64,000 bases of DNA from DASREM01 sp035652095 (lineage in GTDB: Bacteria; Acidobacteriota; Terriglobia; Terriglobales; Acidobacteriaceae). Below the pieces are notes generated by a model. That model was not told where the DNA came from and did no database searches. It worked only from the letters and a program-made list of their open reading frames with translations. Positions 17,282 to 26,132 of the stretch are shown here, in pieces. Position numbers and translations under genes: made by a program. The stretch covers positions 42,567 to 106,566 of the forward strand of contig DASREM010000006.1 in NCBI GenBank assembly GCA_035652095.1, read 5' to 3'. Within the stretch, counting starts at the first letter, position 1, and every line of letters begins with the position of its first letter.

Positions 17282-18642
17282 AGTCTGAACGAGCAATCCC
17301 GAAATCTGGTGCGTCTCCCGCGCGAATTGCTGCGTTTGACGTCCTACTTCAGGTGGCTCGCAAGAACTCCTATGCTTCAGAGCTACTTCATTCCCGTGCC
17401 TACCAGGACCTCTCTGCCGCGGATCACCGTTTGGCGACAGAGTTGGTTATGGGAACGCTGCGCTGGCAGTCGCGCCTGGACCAGTACATCGAGCAGTTTT
17501 CTGCCCAGCCTTTTTCCAAACTTGACCCGGAAGTTGTCGCGGCGCTCCGACTAGCTCTCTATCAACTGCACTACCTCGATCGCATTCCTTCCCGTGCGGC
17601 CGTAAATGAAAGCGTCGAGTTGGTGAAGCGGGCCCGTAAGATTTCGGCTGCACCATTTGTGAACGCGGTACTGCGGAGAGCAGGGAAAGCGGCTAATCCC
17701 GCCGACTTGGTAGCAACCGCGCCAAGCTCCGCGGAGGACATTGCCTCACGTCTGTCGCATCCGCGCTGGATGGTCGAGCGTTGGGTCCAGCATCTCGGAA
17801 TGGAAGCTGCACAAGGCCTTTGCTGCTATGACCAACAAGTGCCGGAGACGGCGGTCCGGATTACCCGAAGCGATGACATCGCGCAATTGCAGGCCTCGGG
17901 TGCAGCGCTCGCAGCGGGTCGTATTCTCACTTCCGCCCGGATCGTGCGTTCAGGAGACATAACCTCAGCCGCGGCATTTCGCGAAGGTCGAATCGCGATT
18001 CAAGACGAGGCCTCACAACTGGTAGCTCTGTTGGTGGGACATGGGAAGAACGTTCTGGATTGTTGCGCGGCCCCCGGCGGCAAAACCCGCATCCTCGCGG
18101 AGCGGAACCCGGAAGCGCGAATTGTGGCGGCCGAATTGCATCCGCATCGCGCTCGCCTGCTGCGCAAACTGGTTCGAAATCAGAACGTCATGGTCCTCGC
18201 GGCCGATGCTCGCAGCTTACCGCTCCACTTCCAGTTTGACCGGGTTCTGCTGGACGCTCCGTGCTCTGGGACCGGCACCCTGGCGCGCAATCCAGATATC
18301 AAGTGGCGGCTTCGCCCAGAGCACCTCTCGGATCTGCAAGGACGCCAATTGGCACTCCTGAGGTCGGCCATGAATCAAGTCGCACCTGGAGGCAGGCTGG
18401 TCTATGCCACGTGCTCGCTCGAACCGGAAGAAAACGAAACCGTCGTTGAAAGCGCCCTCGCAGATCGCACTGACTTCCAGATACTGGAGTGCAGTGAGGA
18501 ACTACAACGCTTGAAAGATGCTGGGGAACTCGCGATCGAAGACTTGAGTTCGCTTACGCGAGGACCGTACCTGAGAACTACTCCGGGGATTCACCACTGC
18601 GACGGCTTTTTCGCAGCTATGTTAGAAAAATTCGCTACTTGA
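17278..18642 (+). CDS. rsmB: 16S rRNA cytosine-967 C5 methyltransferase
   Basis: 454-aa RsmB/Sun protein. An N-terminal NusB-like RNA-binding domain (about residues 10-140) precedes the Rossmann methyltransferase domain. The SAM-binding motif LDCCAAPGGKTRIL is followed by the two catalytic cysteines, in DAPCSGTGTLARNP (about residue 328) and YATCSLEPEENE (about residue 378). It starts with a TTG overlapping the fmt stop. The C-terminus overlaps the convergent PASTA gene by 8 nt. Confidence 0.93.
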   Translation: MKSERAIPKSGASPARIAAFDVLLQVARKNSYASELLHSRAYQDLSAADHRLATELVMGTLRWQSRLDQYIEQFSAQPFSKLDPEVVAALRLALYQLHYLDRIPSRAAVNESVELVKRARKISAAPFVNAVLRRAGKAANPADLVATAPSSAEDIASRLSHPRWMVERWVQHLGMEAAQGLCCYDQQVPETAVRITRSDDIAQLQASGAALAAGRILTSARIVRSGDITSAAAFREGRIAIQDEASQLVALLVGHGKNVLDCCAAPGGKTRILAERNPEARIVAAELHPHRARLLRKLVRNQNVMVLAADARSLPLHFQFDRVLLDAPCSGTGTLARNPDIKWRLRPEHLSDLQGRQLALLRSAMNQVAPGGRLVYATCSLEPEENETVVESALADRTDFQILECSEELQRLKDAGELAIEDLSSLTRGPYLRTTPGIHHCDGFFAAMLEKFAT

Positions 18643-19384
18643 CCTGCAAGTTCACCACGGTTCCCGCCACCACCTTTTGCCCCGGAGTGGGATTTTGCGA
18701 CAACACCACTCCGGTCATAGATACGGCATTCAGCGGATTCGGGGTAACCAGGACTTGAAGATCCGAAGCTGGGTTCGCCTCGGTAACACTGCCCAGGCGC
18801 AATCCCGCATCCTGCAGTGCCAGCGTGACGCTGTGCAACGGTTGACCGATGAAGCTCGGCATAACCAGCGCCTGGGGCGGCGGTGTGTCACTCACCAACA
18901 GGCTGATCTTTGGGGCCGCGACCTGGCTGGCGTTCGGTGGAGGGCTCTGCGAAAGGACCTCGCCGGCCACCGTTCCGGGCATCGCCACTTGAGCAATCGA
19001 GGCTATATCGAGCCCCCGTCGACGGATATTGATCTCGGCAGCACGTTGGCTTTGTCCCGTAACGTCCGGAATGTCGACTCTCTGCGGCCCCAGACTTTCC
19101 GCAACTCTTAGTTGCCAGCCGCGCCGTACCAGCGCCCCCGCTTCAGGGACCTGCGACAGAATCTTCCCCTCTGCAACTGTGGCGCTGAAGAATTGCCGCT
19201 CGACCACTAACTGGATCCCGCTCTCGCCAGCGATTTTCGCCGCTTCCGGTGGACTCTTGCCAACCACGTCCGGCACCGTGACTTCCCGCCCATGAATGGC
19301 GAATCGCATGGCGGTGAGCGCCGAAACGAGCGCCACCACCAGCAGCACAAGTCCGAGCAGGACCAACCGGAAGAATGATTTCAT
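18635..19384 (-). CDS. Membrane-anchored PASTA-domain protein
   Basis: 249-aa protein with one N-terminal membrane helix (LVLLGLVLLVVALVSALTAM) followed by three PASTA repeats starting near VTVPDVVGKSPPEAAKIAGE, RVDIPDVTGQSQRAAEINI and VMPSFIGQPLHSVTLALQDA. The third repeat is followed by a final beta-strand ending VVNLQVK. PASTA domains bind muropeptides or stem peptides in Ser/Thr kinases and PBPs. Here there is no kinase or transpeptidase domain, so it would be a bare sensor or scaffold in the periplasm (inference). Confidence 0.85.
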   Translation of the reverse strand: MKSFFRLVLLGLVLLVVALVSALTAMRFAIHGREVTVPDVVGKSPPEAAKIAGESGIQLVVERQFFSATVAEGKILSQVPEAGALVRRGWQLRVAESLGPQRVDIPDVTGQSQRAAEINIRRRGLDIASIAQVAMPGTVAGEVLSQSPPPNASQVAAPKISLLVSDTPPPQALVMPSFIGQPLHSVTLALQDAGLRLGSVTEANPASDLQVLVTPNPLNAVSMTGVVLSQNPTPGQKVVAGTVVNLQVK

Positions 19385-19475
19385 CGGTGAGTTCCGATTA
19401 TAGCTTCAGGGCGGGTTGTTCGGACCGTCGCGTCGTTAGGTGTAGGATAGGAGCTTACTTTTTTCGAGGCGAACG

Positions 19476-20801
19476 ATGAGCGCTCCGACCATTCCTGCCC
19501 AGAAACAAGCACGCCTGACCCAGGCCGAAATCAACCGCAAGCAGAAGGAGTACATTTTCCCGGCCGTCTCCACATATTTTTCAGAGCCGGTACCGATGGA
19601 TCACGGCTCCATGCAGCACGTTTGGGACGTGAACGGGAAGAAGTACCTCGATTTCTTTGGCGGAATTGTCACCATCAGCGTGGGGCATTGCAATCCCCGC
19701 GTCATCGCACGTACCAAGGAACAGATCGATCGCCTGCAGCACGTTTCCACTTGCTTCCCCACCCAACCCATGGTGGATTTGGCGGAGAAGCTGGCCCAGA
19801 TTACGCCGGGCACGATCAGGAAATCGTACTTCACCAACAGCGGAACGGAGGCGAACGAAACCGCCATCCAGGTCGCCCGTATGCACACGGGAAACCTGGA
19901 GGTCGTCGCACTCCGCCATGGTTACAGCGGACGCTCCTCCCTGGCTCGCGGCTTGACCGGCATGAATACCTGGCGGCGTGCCACGGTAGAGGTTGGCATC
20001 GTGCACGCTATGAACCCGTACTGCTATCGCTGTCCGCTCAGCCTCAAGTATCCGGACTGCGGAGTGGCTTGCGCCAAAGACATCGAGAGTGTTATCCAGT
20101 GTTCGACCTCAGGCCGCATTGCGGCATTTCTTGCAGAACCGATTCAGGGAGTCGCTGGTTTCATCACTCCCCCAAAGGAGTATTTCAAGATTGCCTTCAG
20201 CATCGTCAAGCAGTACGGTGGCGACTTTATCTCCGATGAAGTGCAAACTGCCTGGGGCAGGACCGGCCATAAATGGTTTGGCATTGAGCACTGGGAAGTC
20301 GAGCCCGACATGATCACATCGGCAAAAGGTCTGGGCAATGGCATTCCAGTGGGGATCACCGTAGCCAAGCCCGAGATCGCGGATTCCTTCCAGGGACTGA
20401 CCATTTCAACCTTCGGCGGCAATCCTGTTACTTCTGCGACGGCCAAGGCAGTCATTGACGTGATCGAGGAAGACGACCTGCGCACCAACGCCGCCGTAGT
20501 GGGAGATTACTTCCGTCTCAAACTCGAGGAATTGCAGGAGAAGCATAGTCTGATCGGCGACGTTCGAGGCATGGGCCTGATGCAGGCGCTCGAGCTCGTG
20601 GAGGACCGCAACACCAAACAGCCGGCCGCTTCGGGCACGGCGGCGCTCATGGAGGCCGCCCGCAAACGAGGTCTCCTTATCGGTAAAGGCGGGTTTTTTG
20701 GCAATGTGATTCGCATGTCTCCGCCGCTTAACATTTCCAAAAACGATGTCGACGAAGCTGTCCGGGTCCTGGACGAAAGCTTCAGCGAGATCAGCCACTG
20801 A
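19476..20801 (+). CDS. Class III PLP-dependent aminotransferase (AGXT2-like)
   Basis: 441-aa fold-type I aminotransferase. PLP-binding features include FTNSGTEANETAIQVAR, the Asp of FISDEVQTAWGRTG, and the Schiff-base Lys in MITSAKGLGNGIPVG. The insert CYRCPLSLKYPDCGVACAKD is seen in alanine-glyoxylate aminotransferase 2-like and related omega-aminotransferases. GAGGCG precedes the ATG at a good distance. The exact amino donor cannot be told from sequence; alanine:glyoxylate, beta-alanine:pyruvate or a related reaction are candidates. It is transcribed alone and followed by a small hairpin. Confidence 0.85.
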   Translation: MSAPTIPAQKQARLTQAEINRKQKEYIFPAVSTYFSEPVPMDHGSMQHVWDVNGKKYLDFFGGIVTISVGHCNPRVIARTKEQIDRLQHVSTCFPTQPMVDLAEKLAQITPGTIRKSYFTNSGTEANETAIQVARMHTGNLEVVALRHGYSGRSSLARGLTGMNTWRRATVEVGIVHAMNPYCYRCPLSLKYPDCGVACAKDIESVIQCSTSGRIAAFLAEPIQGVAGFITPPKEYFKIAFSIVKQYGGDFISDEVQTAWGRTGHKWFGIEHWEVEPDMITSAKGLGNGIPVGITVAKPEIADSFQGLTISTFGGNPVTSATAKAVIDVIEEDDLRTNAAVVGDYFRLKLEELQEKHSLIGDVRGMGLMQALELVEDRNTKQPAASGTAALMEAARKRGLLIGKGGFFGNVIRMSPPLNISKNDVDEAVRVLDESFSEISH

Positions 20802-20811
20802 GTGGGATTGT

Positions 20812-20829
20812 GATGCAAATTCTTGCATC
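20812..20829 (+). terminator. Short hairpin after the aminotransferase gene
   Basis: A 7-bp perfect stem (GATGCAA / TTGCATC) with a 4-nt loop lies 10 nt after the stop. The following T-tract is short (TTG), so this may be a weak terminator. Confidence 0.45.
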
Positions 20830-20966
20830 TTGACAGGCGGCTGCGCTGGATTCAAACTCCCTCTCCGCCGGATTTTGTCGTCCGGCCGGCCTCCGCTTAA
20901 GTTCTGCGATCGAGTTCTCTCGATCCCTTACTCTCACCTGTCAACATCACTCCGAGAGAGGAGACT

Positions 20967-21860
20967 ATGAAACCACGTTGCAATCTGCTTGTTCTGGCAT
21001 TAGGGATCGTTCTCACAACCGCCCTCACCCAAAACGCATTCGGCCGACATTTCCGCGCCGCGGCGAACTATTCGGTAGCACACGCTCCTATCGCAATTGC
21101 TGCTGGAGATTTCACCGGGCATGGCAAAATTGACCTCGCCGTGCGACACCTCGACAACACCATCAGCGTGCTGCGAGGGCACGGAGACGGCACGTTTGAC
21201 TCAGCTGTGCACTATCAACTGGCCGCGGCTCCAGGCACCGCTCTTGCAGCACTCAACCAGAAGCAGTCTTTGTACTTGACCGGCAATCAGTTGGTCGCTT
21301 CCGTCAGTGCAGATTTCAACTGCGACGGAGTGTCGGACCAGGCGCTCACGGCTTCCGGCAAGAATCGCGTCAGCATTCTTCTTGGAGAGCGAGCCAGCCT
21401 ACAACTTCCGCCGACTGGAAACATCCTGCAGAATCCCGGATTCGAATCCGGGGCCCTTCCTCCATGGTATGTAGCGCGCAACTTCTGCTCCTCGCCTTGC
21501 AGACCGTGGACGATTGCAACGGTTCATCCACGTACTGGCGTATACGATGCCGGAGATATGGGGAACATCGAGATGCGTCAGGACTTCACGGCTGTCTCAA
21601 CCAGTATTATCACCAAGGTGGTGATGTGGATCCGTCATCCCAGCGGCGTGGGATTGCCGGCTGCAGTGGATTTCTTTTACACCGACGGGACCGACGATGA
21701 ATTCCTCATCTTCACCCCCGACCAGAACTGGGACGTATTTGACCTGACTGCTGACCTTGAATCGGGAAAGATGCTGTCAGGAATCTCCGTCTTCGGCTTC
21801 AGCGGCGGTGGCGTCACCCCAACCACCTTCGTTGACAACGCAAGCATTCTCACTCAATAG
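20967..21860 (+). CDS. Secreted protein with FG-GAP-type repeats and a C-terminal beta-domain
   Basis: 297-aa exported protein with a signal peptide (NLLVLALGIVLTTALTQNAF) and a good ribosome site (GAGGAGACT before the ATG). Two FG-GAP/VCBS-like calcium-type loops are visible: AAGDFTGHGKIDLAV at about residues 46-60 and SADFNCDGVSDQALT at about 113-127. Full beta-propellers have seven such blades, so this is a cut-down version. The C-terminal half (from NPGFESGALPPWYVA) resembles the carbohydrate-binding-like jelly-roll domain often found after 'NPGFESG'. Function is unknown; surface or matrix binding is plausible. Confidence 0.65.
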   Translation: MKPRCNLLVLALGIVLTTALTQNAFGRHFRAAANYSVAHAPIAIAAGDFTGHGKIDLAVRHLDNTISVLRGHGDGTFDSAVHYQLAAAPGTALAALNQKQSLYLTGNQLVASVSADFNCDGVSDQALTASGKNRVSILLGERASLQLPPTGNILQNPGFESGALPPWYVARNFCSSPCRPWTIATVHPRTGVYDAGDMGNIEMRQDFTAVSTSIITKVVMWIRHPSGVGLPAAVDFFYTDGTDDEFLIFTPDQNWDVFDLTADLESGKMLSGISVFGFSGGGVTPTTFVDNASILTQ

Positions 21861-21868
21861 CCGTGCCT

Positions 21869-21898
21869 CCGGGTGTTCTCGAACTTGAGAGCACCCGG
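21869..21898. terminator. Bidirectional hairpin between convergent genes
   Basis: A 12-bp stem with one G-U/mismatch position (CCGGGTGTTCTC / GAGAGCACCCGG) and a 6-nt loop lies 8 nt after the upstream stop and 8 nt before the end of the convergent gene. Confidence 0.75.
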
Positions 21899-21905
21899 AC
21901 CTCTC

Positions 21906-22400
21906 TCAGCGAAATTTCCCGTTAACGTAGCGGTACACCTTCGAGCCTTGTTCGAACGTGATCAATCCCAAGCCATCCAACCCGCCTTTGCGAGCGACCT
22001 TGTAAATCGCCTGATAGTAGTAGGACATGCGCTCATCATTCACAACGATCGGCCTCCACTTGCCGGAGGTTTCGGCCATCACCACGACTTTAGCTCCTGA
22101 CAGCGCTCCCTTTGAACCGACCAGCAGAACCGCGTAGGACCTTTTCGTGAGGCCCAGGAAGTGACCGCTTGTTAAGCCTGGGCATTCTTCCGGGTGCTTT
22201 TCAAACCATTGTTTGCGGTATTCCTGGCTGAGATCCGACGGCTTCTCGAAGTACATGGAGGGAAATCTTTCTTTCAGTACTCGCTGCGCTTCCTCGGGCA
22301 GTGGGTCCGCGTCGCAAACGTCATCCCTCGAGGAGAATGCTGGACTCGCCAATAAAACCATCGTTAGCAAGATCCCTGCCGACTTTGTGCCAAGCCCCAT
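21906..22400 (-). CDS. Unknown secreted protein (164 aa)
   Basis: I do not recognise a family. The N-terminus (MGLGTKSAGILLTMVLLASPAFS) is a signal peptide with a likely cleavage after the Ala/Phe/Ser region. The mature part holds two Cys residues that could form a disulfide and an alternating beta pattern (YAVLLVGSKGALSGAKVVVM). The last residues (SKVYRYVNGKFR) look conserved in style. It lies 14 nt downstream of the PBP1A gene on the same strand, so it may be co-transcribed. Confidence 0.6.
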   Translation of the reverse strand: MGLGTKSAGILLTMVLLASPAFSSRDDVCDADPLPEEAQRVLKERFPSMYFEKPSDLSQEYRKQWFEKHPEECPGLTSGHFLGLTKRSYAVLLVGSKGALSGAKVVVMAETSGKWRPIVVNDERMSYYYQAIYKVARKGGLDGLGLITFEQGSKVYRYVNGKFR

Positions 22401-22413
22401 GCTCCTGAATTCC

Positions 22414-24630
22414 TCAGTGATTTTCTTCCGCCACTGGCGCCGTGTCAGGGGTATCCACCTTTTGTGCTACCGCATTTGGAATCTGTGGCGGAGGTTCGAA
22501 CTCACCCGGGTCTTTGCCGCTCAGAGCAGTTTTCATGAAATCGATCCAAACCGGAAGTGCCGCGCGGGCACCACTTTCTTTGTTGCCGAGAGATTTCTTC
22601 TCGTCGTATCCGATCCAGACGCCAGTTGTGATGGATGGAGAGAACCCGATAAACCAAGCGTCCGTAAAGTCGTTGGTGGTGCCCGTCTTTCCTCCCAGAG
22701 GAAGTTTCATGCTCGCCGCTGAAATCGCAGTTCCGTGCTGAACAACCCCTTGCAGCATCGAGGTCATGATTCTCGCGGTGCGCGAACTGATGACGTCTTT
22801 GACGTCGGGAAAATCTTCCTCCAGCACTCTTCCGTCATAGTCGGTCACTTTGGTGATGTACCGAGGCGTGATTCGTACGCCGTCATTGGGGAACACCGTG
22901 AAAGCTGCGGTCTGTTCGAACAAGGTCACCTCAGCCGATCCGAGGGCCACCGGCAGGTAGGCCGGAATATTGGAGGTGATCCCGAACCGGTGCGCATAGT
23001 CAATCACGGTGCGTATTCCGATTTGATCTGCCAGTTTGAGGGCTGGGATATTGCGGGATTGCGCCAAGGCTCTCCTCAACGTGATCGTCCCCTCAAACTT
23101 GTCGTCGTAATTGTGAGGGGTGTAAGGGCCTGAGGCAGTCTGGAAGGTGATGGGAGCGTCCACGATGACGTCATCCGGCTTTGCTCCTTGATCGATGGCA
23201 GCGGTATAGACATAGGGTTTGAACGAGGAACCCACCTGTCTTAACGCCTGTGTGGCGCGATTGAACTTCGATTCGTTGAAGTCGCGCCCTCCGACCATGG
23301 CCCTGATTTCCCCGGTCGCGTTATCAATGCAGACAAGGCTGCCCTGTGCGCCAGAGTCCTGCTCTAAGCTGACGCGTGCTGGAGACAGCGACAGGACCTT
23401 GACGTAAACGATGTCTCCGGGTTTCAGGATGTCCTGGATCTTCTTCTGCGTCCAGGCCGCGTCGCTTTGGGTCAAGGTAGTACTATGCGATCCAAAACGC
23501 ACCGTCGCTGAACCTGTCACAGTCCCTGTCACCAGCGCGTGAACATAGCCGTTCACCTCAGGCTCATCGTCCCAATCCGGATGTTGGTAGTCTGCGAGCG
23601 TGACCCCGCCAGTGAGAGCGCTTTCTAGGCGTCCCTTCCATCCATGCCGCCGCTCATAGGCGGCCAATCCATCCAGCACCGCCTGGTTGGCTGCCCTCTG
23701 CAAATCCATGTCGAGGGACGTGTAGACGCGCAATCCACCCTCATGCACCTGATCGCTTCCGTATTTGTTCTCCAGGTAGCGCCGAATGTCCTCGACGTAG
23801 TACGGAGCGAGAGAGTTTGGATCGTGCTGCAGATGGAGCTGAATGGGTTTATTGCGGGCCTCGGTAGCTTGCTGGGTGGTAATCTTGCCGTCTTCCAGCA
23901 TCGCATTGATAACCAGGTTTCGCCGCTTGAGGCACCGGTCGGGGTGGTTGATGGGGGAATAGTATCCCGGGGCCTTTGGCAGGCCGGCAAGAAGAGCAGC
24001 CTCCTCGATCGTCAGCTTCTTGGCCGGCTTATTGAAGTAGTACTCTGAGGCAGCCTCGAAACCGTACACCCCGTGGCCGAGAAAAATTTGATTTGCGTAC
24101 AGCGTGAAGATTTGTGGTTTGGTAAAGCGGCGCTCGATCTGGATCGCCAGCAACGCTTCCTCGATTTTGCGGTGAAATGAGCGGTCCGGGGAAAGAAACA
24201 AATTCCGCGCCAACTGCATGGTCAGGGTCGAAGCGCCTTGCACCTTGCCGCCTGATTCGATATCCCGATAGGCGGCGCCGGCGATCCGCCAAACGTTGAT
24301 GCCCGAATGTTTGTAGAAATCCTTATCCTCGATGGAGACCAACGCGTTCCGCAGGACTTCGGGATAGTCGTCGTAGGAGGCCACCACGCGCCGTTGCAGA
24401 GCGAACGAGCCAATGATGCGTCCCTGACCGTCATAAAGCTCCGTGATCGAGCTTGGGCGATATCGTTCGAGTTGCTCGACCTGCGGCAAGTCCGTTGAGT
24501 AGACCAGCAGCAAGCCGGCAGTGGCGCCCACCAGGGCTGAGACAAGCACCAACAAGCCGAAGACAAAACGTCCCACCAGCTTCCGTCCGGCAATCTCCAC
24601 CGGCGGCAGGTCTTGGTACAGAGTCTTCAT
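22414..24630 (-). CDS. PBP1A-type bifunctional peptidoglycan synthase
   Basis: 738-aa class A penicillin-binding protein. One N-terminal membrane helix (FVFGLLVLVSALVGATAGLL) is followed by a GT51 glycosyltransferase domain (catalytic Glu in SIEDKDFYKHSG, then GASTLTMQLARN). A linker and a transpeptidase domain follow, with SxxK in VGSSFKPYVY, SRN in AQSRNIPAL and KTG in GGKTGTTNDFTDAW. It polymerises glycan strands and crosslinks stem peptides at the outer face of the inner membrane. The C-terminal Pro-rich tail is short. All catalytic motifs are intact. Confidence 0.93.
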   Translation of the reverse strand: MKTLYQDLPPVEIAGRKLVGRFVFGLLVLVSALVGATAGLLLVYSTDLPQVEQLERYRPSSITELYDGQGRIIGSFALQRRVVASYDDYPEVLRNALVSIEDKDFYKHSGINVWRIAGAAYRDIESGGKVQGASTLTMQLARNLFLSPDRSFHRKIEEALLAIQIERRFTKPQIFTLYANQIFLGHGVYGFEAASEYYFNKPAKKLTIEEAALLAGLPKAPGYYSPINHPDRCLKRRNLVINAMLEDGKITTQQATEARNKPIQLHLQHDPNSLAPYYVEDIRRYLENKYGSDQVHEGGLRVYTSLDMDLQRAANQAVLDGLAAYERRHGWKGRLESALTGGVTLADYQHPDWDDEPEVNGYVHALVTGTVTGSATVRFGSHSTTLTQSDAAWTQKKIQDILKPGDIVYVKVLSLSPARVSLEQDSGAQGSLVCIDNATGEIRAMVGGRDFNESKFNRATQALRQVGSSFKPYVYTAAIDQGAKPDDVIVDAPITFQTASGPYTPHNYDDKFEGTITLRRALAQSRNIPALKLADQIGIRTVIDYAHRFGITSNIPAYLPVALGSAEVTLFEQTAAFTVFPNDGVRITPRYITKVTDYDGRVLEEDFPDVKDVISSRTARIMTSMLQGVVQHGTAISAASMKLPLGGKTGTTNDFTDAWFIGFSPSITTGVWIGYDEKKSLGNKESGARAALPVWIDFMKTALSGKDPGEFEPPPQIPNAVAQKVDTPDTAPVAEENH

Positions 24631-24700
24631 CGCGATGTTTGGTTAAGCATAGCAGCCCTGGCAGCCTCGAGATCAGCAGTTTCGAACTGTCAACCCAGGC

Positions 24701-24730
24701 AAAAAAAATCGCGCGCCCGAAGACGCGCGA
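24701..24730 (-). terminator. Rho-independent terminator of the S41 gene
   Basis: On the minus strand a 7-bp GC stem (TCGCGCG / CGCGCGA, 8-nt loop) is followed directly by eight T residues (AAAAAAAA at 24701-24708 on the plus strand). It lies 18 nt after the stop of the S41 protease-like gene. Confidence 0.9.
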
Positions 24731-24747
24731 CGTTCGATCTCTGATTT

Positions 24748-25965
24748 CTAGCTATTTCGGCTTTTCAAAACCTGAATCGCCTTTTGCAACTGCTCGTCCT
24801 GCTGGGGAACCGGTTTCTTCTTGCTTTCTTCGGCAGGCGGAGGTTGCTGGTCGTCATCCGGCAGATTGGCGTCATCGTCCACATCTGCAACCAGCACGTT
24901 GGGCGTTACCGCCGTATCCTGGATCGCTTTGCCGGTCGGCGAATAGTACTTCGCGACCGACAGAATCAGCGCTGACCCGTCCGGCAGTTCCAGTGTTTTT
25001 TGCACTGAGCCGTCCCCGAAGGTCTTGTCGCCGACAACGTCACCGCGCGCATTCTCCAGAATTGCCGCAGCTACTATCTCCGCCGGACCCGCCGTTCCTT
25101 TGTTCACGAGCACCACAACTGGTAGCGTAGTGATCGCCTTGGAAGCATCCGCGCTGAAAGCCTCTCTGGGATACTTCTGCCCCTGCAGATAAGTGATGGT
25201 ACCGTGATTCAGGAAAAGATTCGCGGTCGCAATCCCTTCGTCTTCCTCACCCTGAGCACAATTCCTGAGATCCAGAATCAATCTCTTGGCTCCTGACTTC
25301 TGGAGCGATTTGAGCTTGCCTGCCAACTCTTGCGTTTTTCCCTTGTTGAAGGCGTCCACTTGCAAATACCCGATGCCGTCTTCCACCATCTTGTCTGCAA
25401 CGGCGGGGATGTTGACGATGTCGCGCGTGATGACAGTCTTTTGCGGCTCAGCGCGGCGGGCTCGAACCACCGCCACCGTTACATTCGATCCGGGTTGTCC
25501 AGCCAGGACGTTGTGAATTTCCGCCAACGACATGTCCCGGCTGCTCTTGCCTTCAATGGCTTCGAAAATGTCCGAGGCCTGAATCCCGGCCTTATCGGCG
25601 GGCCCGCCCGGAATCACAGAAACCACCGCGGCATACCCGAACCGTTTAGAAATTGCAGCCCCAATATCGCCCCGGGCCTCGGTTTTGTGCGCCTTGTATT
25701 CCTTGTACTCGGATGGACTCAGGTAACTGGAATTGGAGTCCAGGGATTCGAGAAGCCCGTGGAGCGCTCCGTCGGTCACAGCAGGGATATTGGGCTCTTC
25801 GACGTATTCACTGCGTACGCGGGACAGCACCTCGCTATAAACCTGCAGCTGCCGGTAGGCGCCGTCGTTGCTGGACGCGCGAACGCCATCCAGTCCTCCG
25901 ATCACCATGAAGGTCAAAATCGCGACGGAAGAGACGAGAATTACAGCCTTAGTTTTCATCGACAT
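24748..25965 (-). CDS. S41/CtpA-like protein lacking the catalytic Ser and Lys
   Basis: About 405 aa counted from the ATG at 25965 (an ATG at 25959 is equally possible; the longer frame to 26085 is not supported). One N-terminal membrane/export helix (AVILVSSVAILTFMVIGGL), a PDZ domain (about residues 100-175) and a C-terminal-processing-protease core are visible. The core has diverged at the active site. The serine of the usual SASASEI motif is Gly293 in GTAGPAEIV, and the lysine of TFGKG is Asp318 in TFGDGSVQ; their 25-residue spacing matches active enzymes. It is therefore predicted to be a non-catalytic PDZ/S41 scaffold. The acidic/Pro-rich tail is followed by a strong terminator. Confidence 0.82.
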   Translation of the reverse strand: MSMKTKAVILVSSVAILTFMVIGGLDGVRASSNDGAYRQLQVYSEVLSRVRSEYVEEPNIPAVTDGALHGLLESLDSNSSYLSPSEYKEYKAHKTEARGDIGAAISKRFGYAAVVSVIPGGPADKAGIQASDIFEAIEGKSSRDMSLAEIHNVLAGQPGSNVTVAVVRARRAEPQKTVITRDIVNIPAVADKMVEDGIGYLQVDAFNKGKTQELAGKLKSLQKSGAKRLILDLRNCAQGEEDEGIATANLFLNHGTITYLQGQKYPREAFSADASKAITTLPVVVLVNKGTAGPAEIVAAAILENARGDVVGDKTFGDGSVQKTLELPDGSALILSVAKYYSPTGKAIQDTAVTPNVLVADVDDDANLPDDDQQPPPAEESKKKPVPQQDEQLQKAIQVLKSRNS

Positions 25966-26132
25966 CAGATTGGTCTTCTCGGAAGGGAATGCACTTCCTT
26001 GGGAAGTGATCTCATTATAGCTGTTTTGATGCTTCTTCCCAGCCCCGTGCTGCGGCAATTTGTAAATCGGCAGTAACCTTGACACTCAATGCGTCGTTCT
26101 AGAGATCGTTCAATTGAAAGGGGTTAGCTGAT

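Noticed and set aside
19622..20239. 205-aa plus-strand frame within the aminotransferase gene
   Set aside because: Shifted-frame shadow of a clearly real gene.
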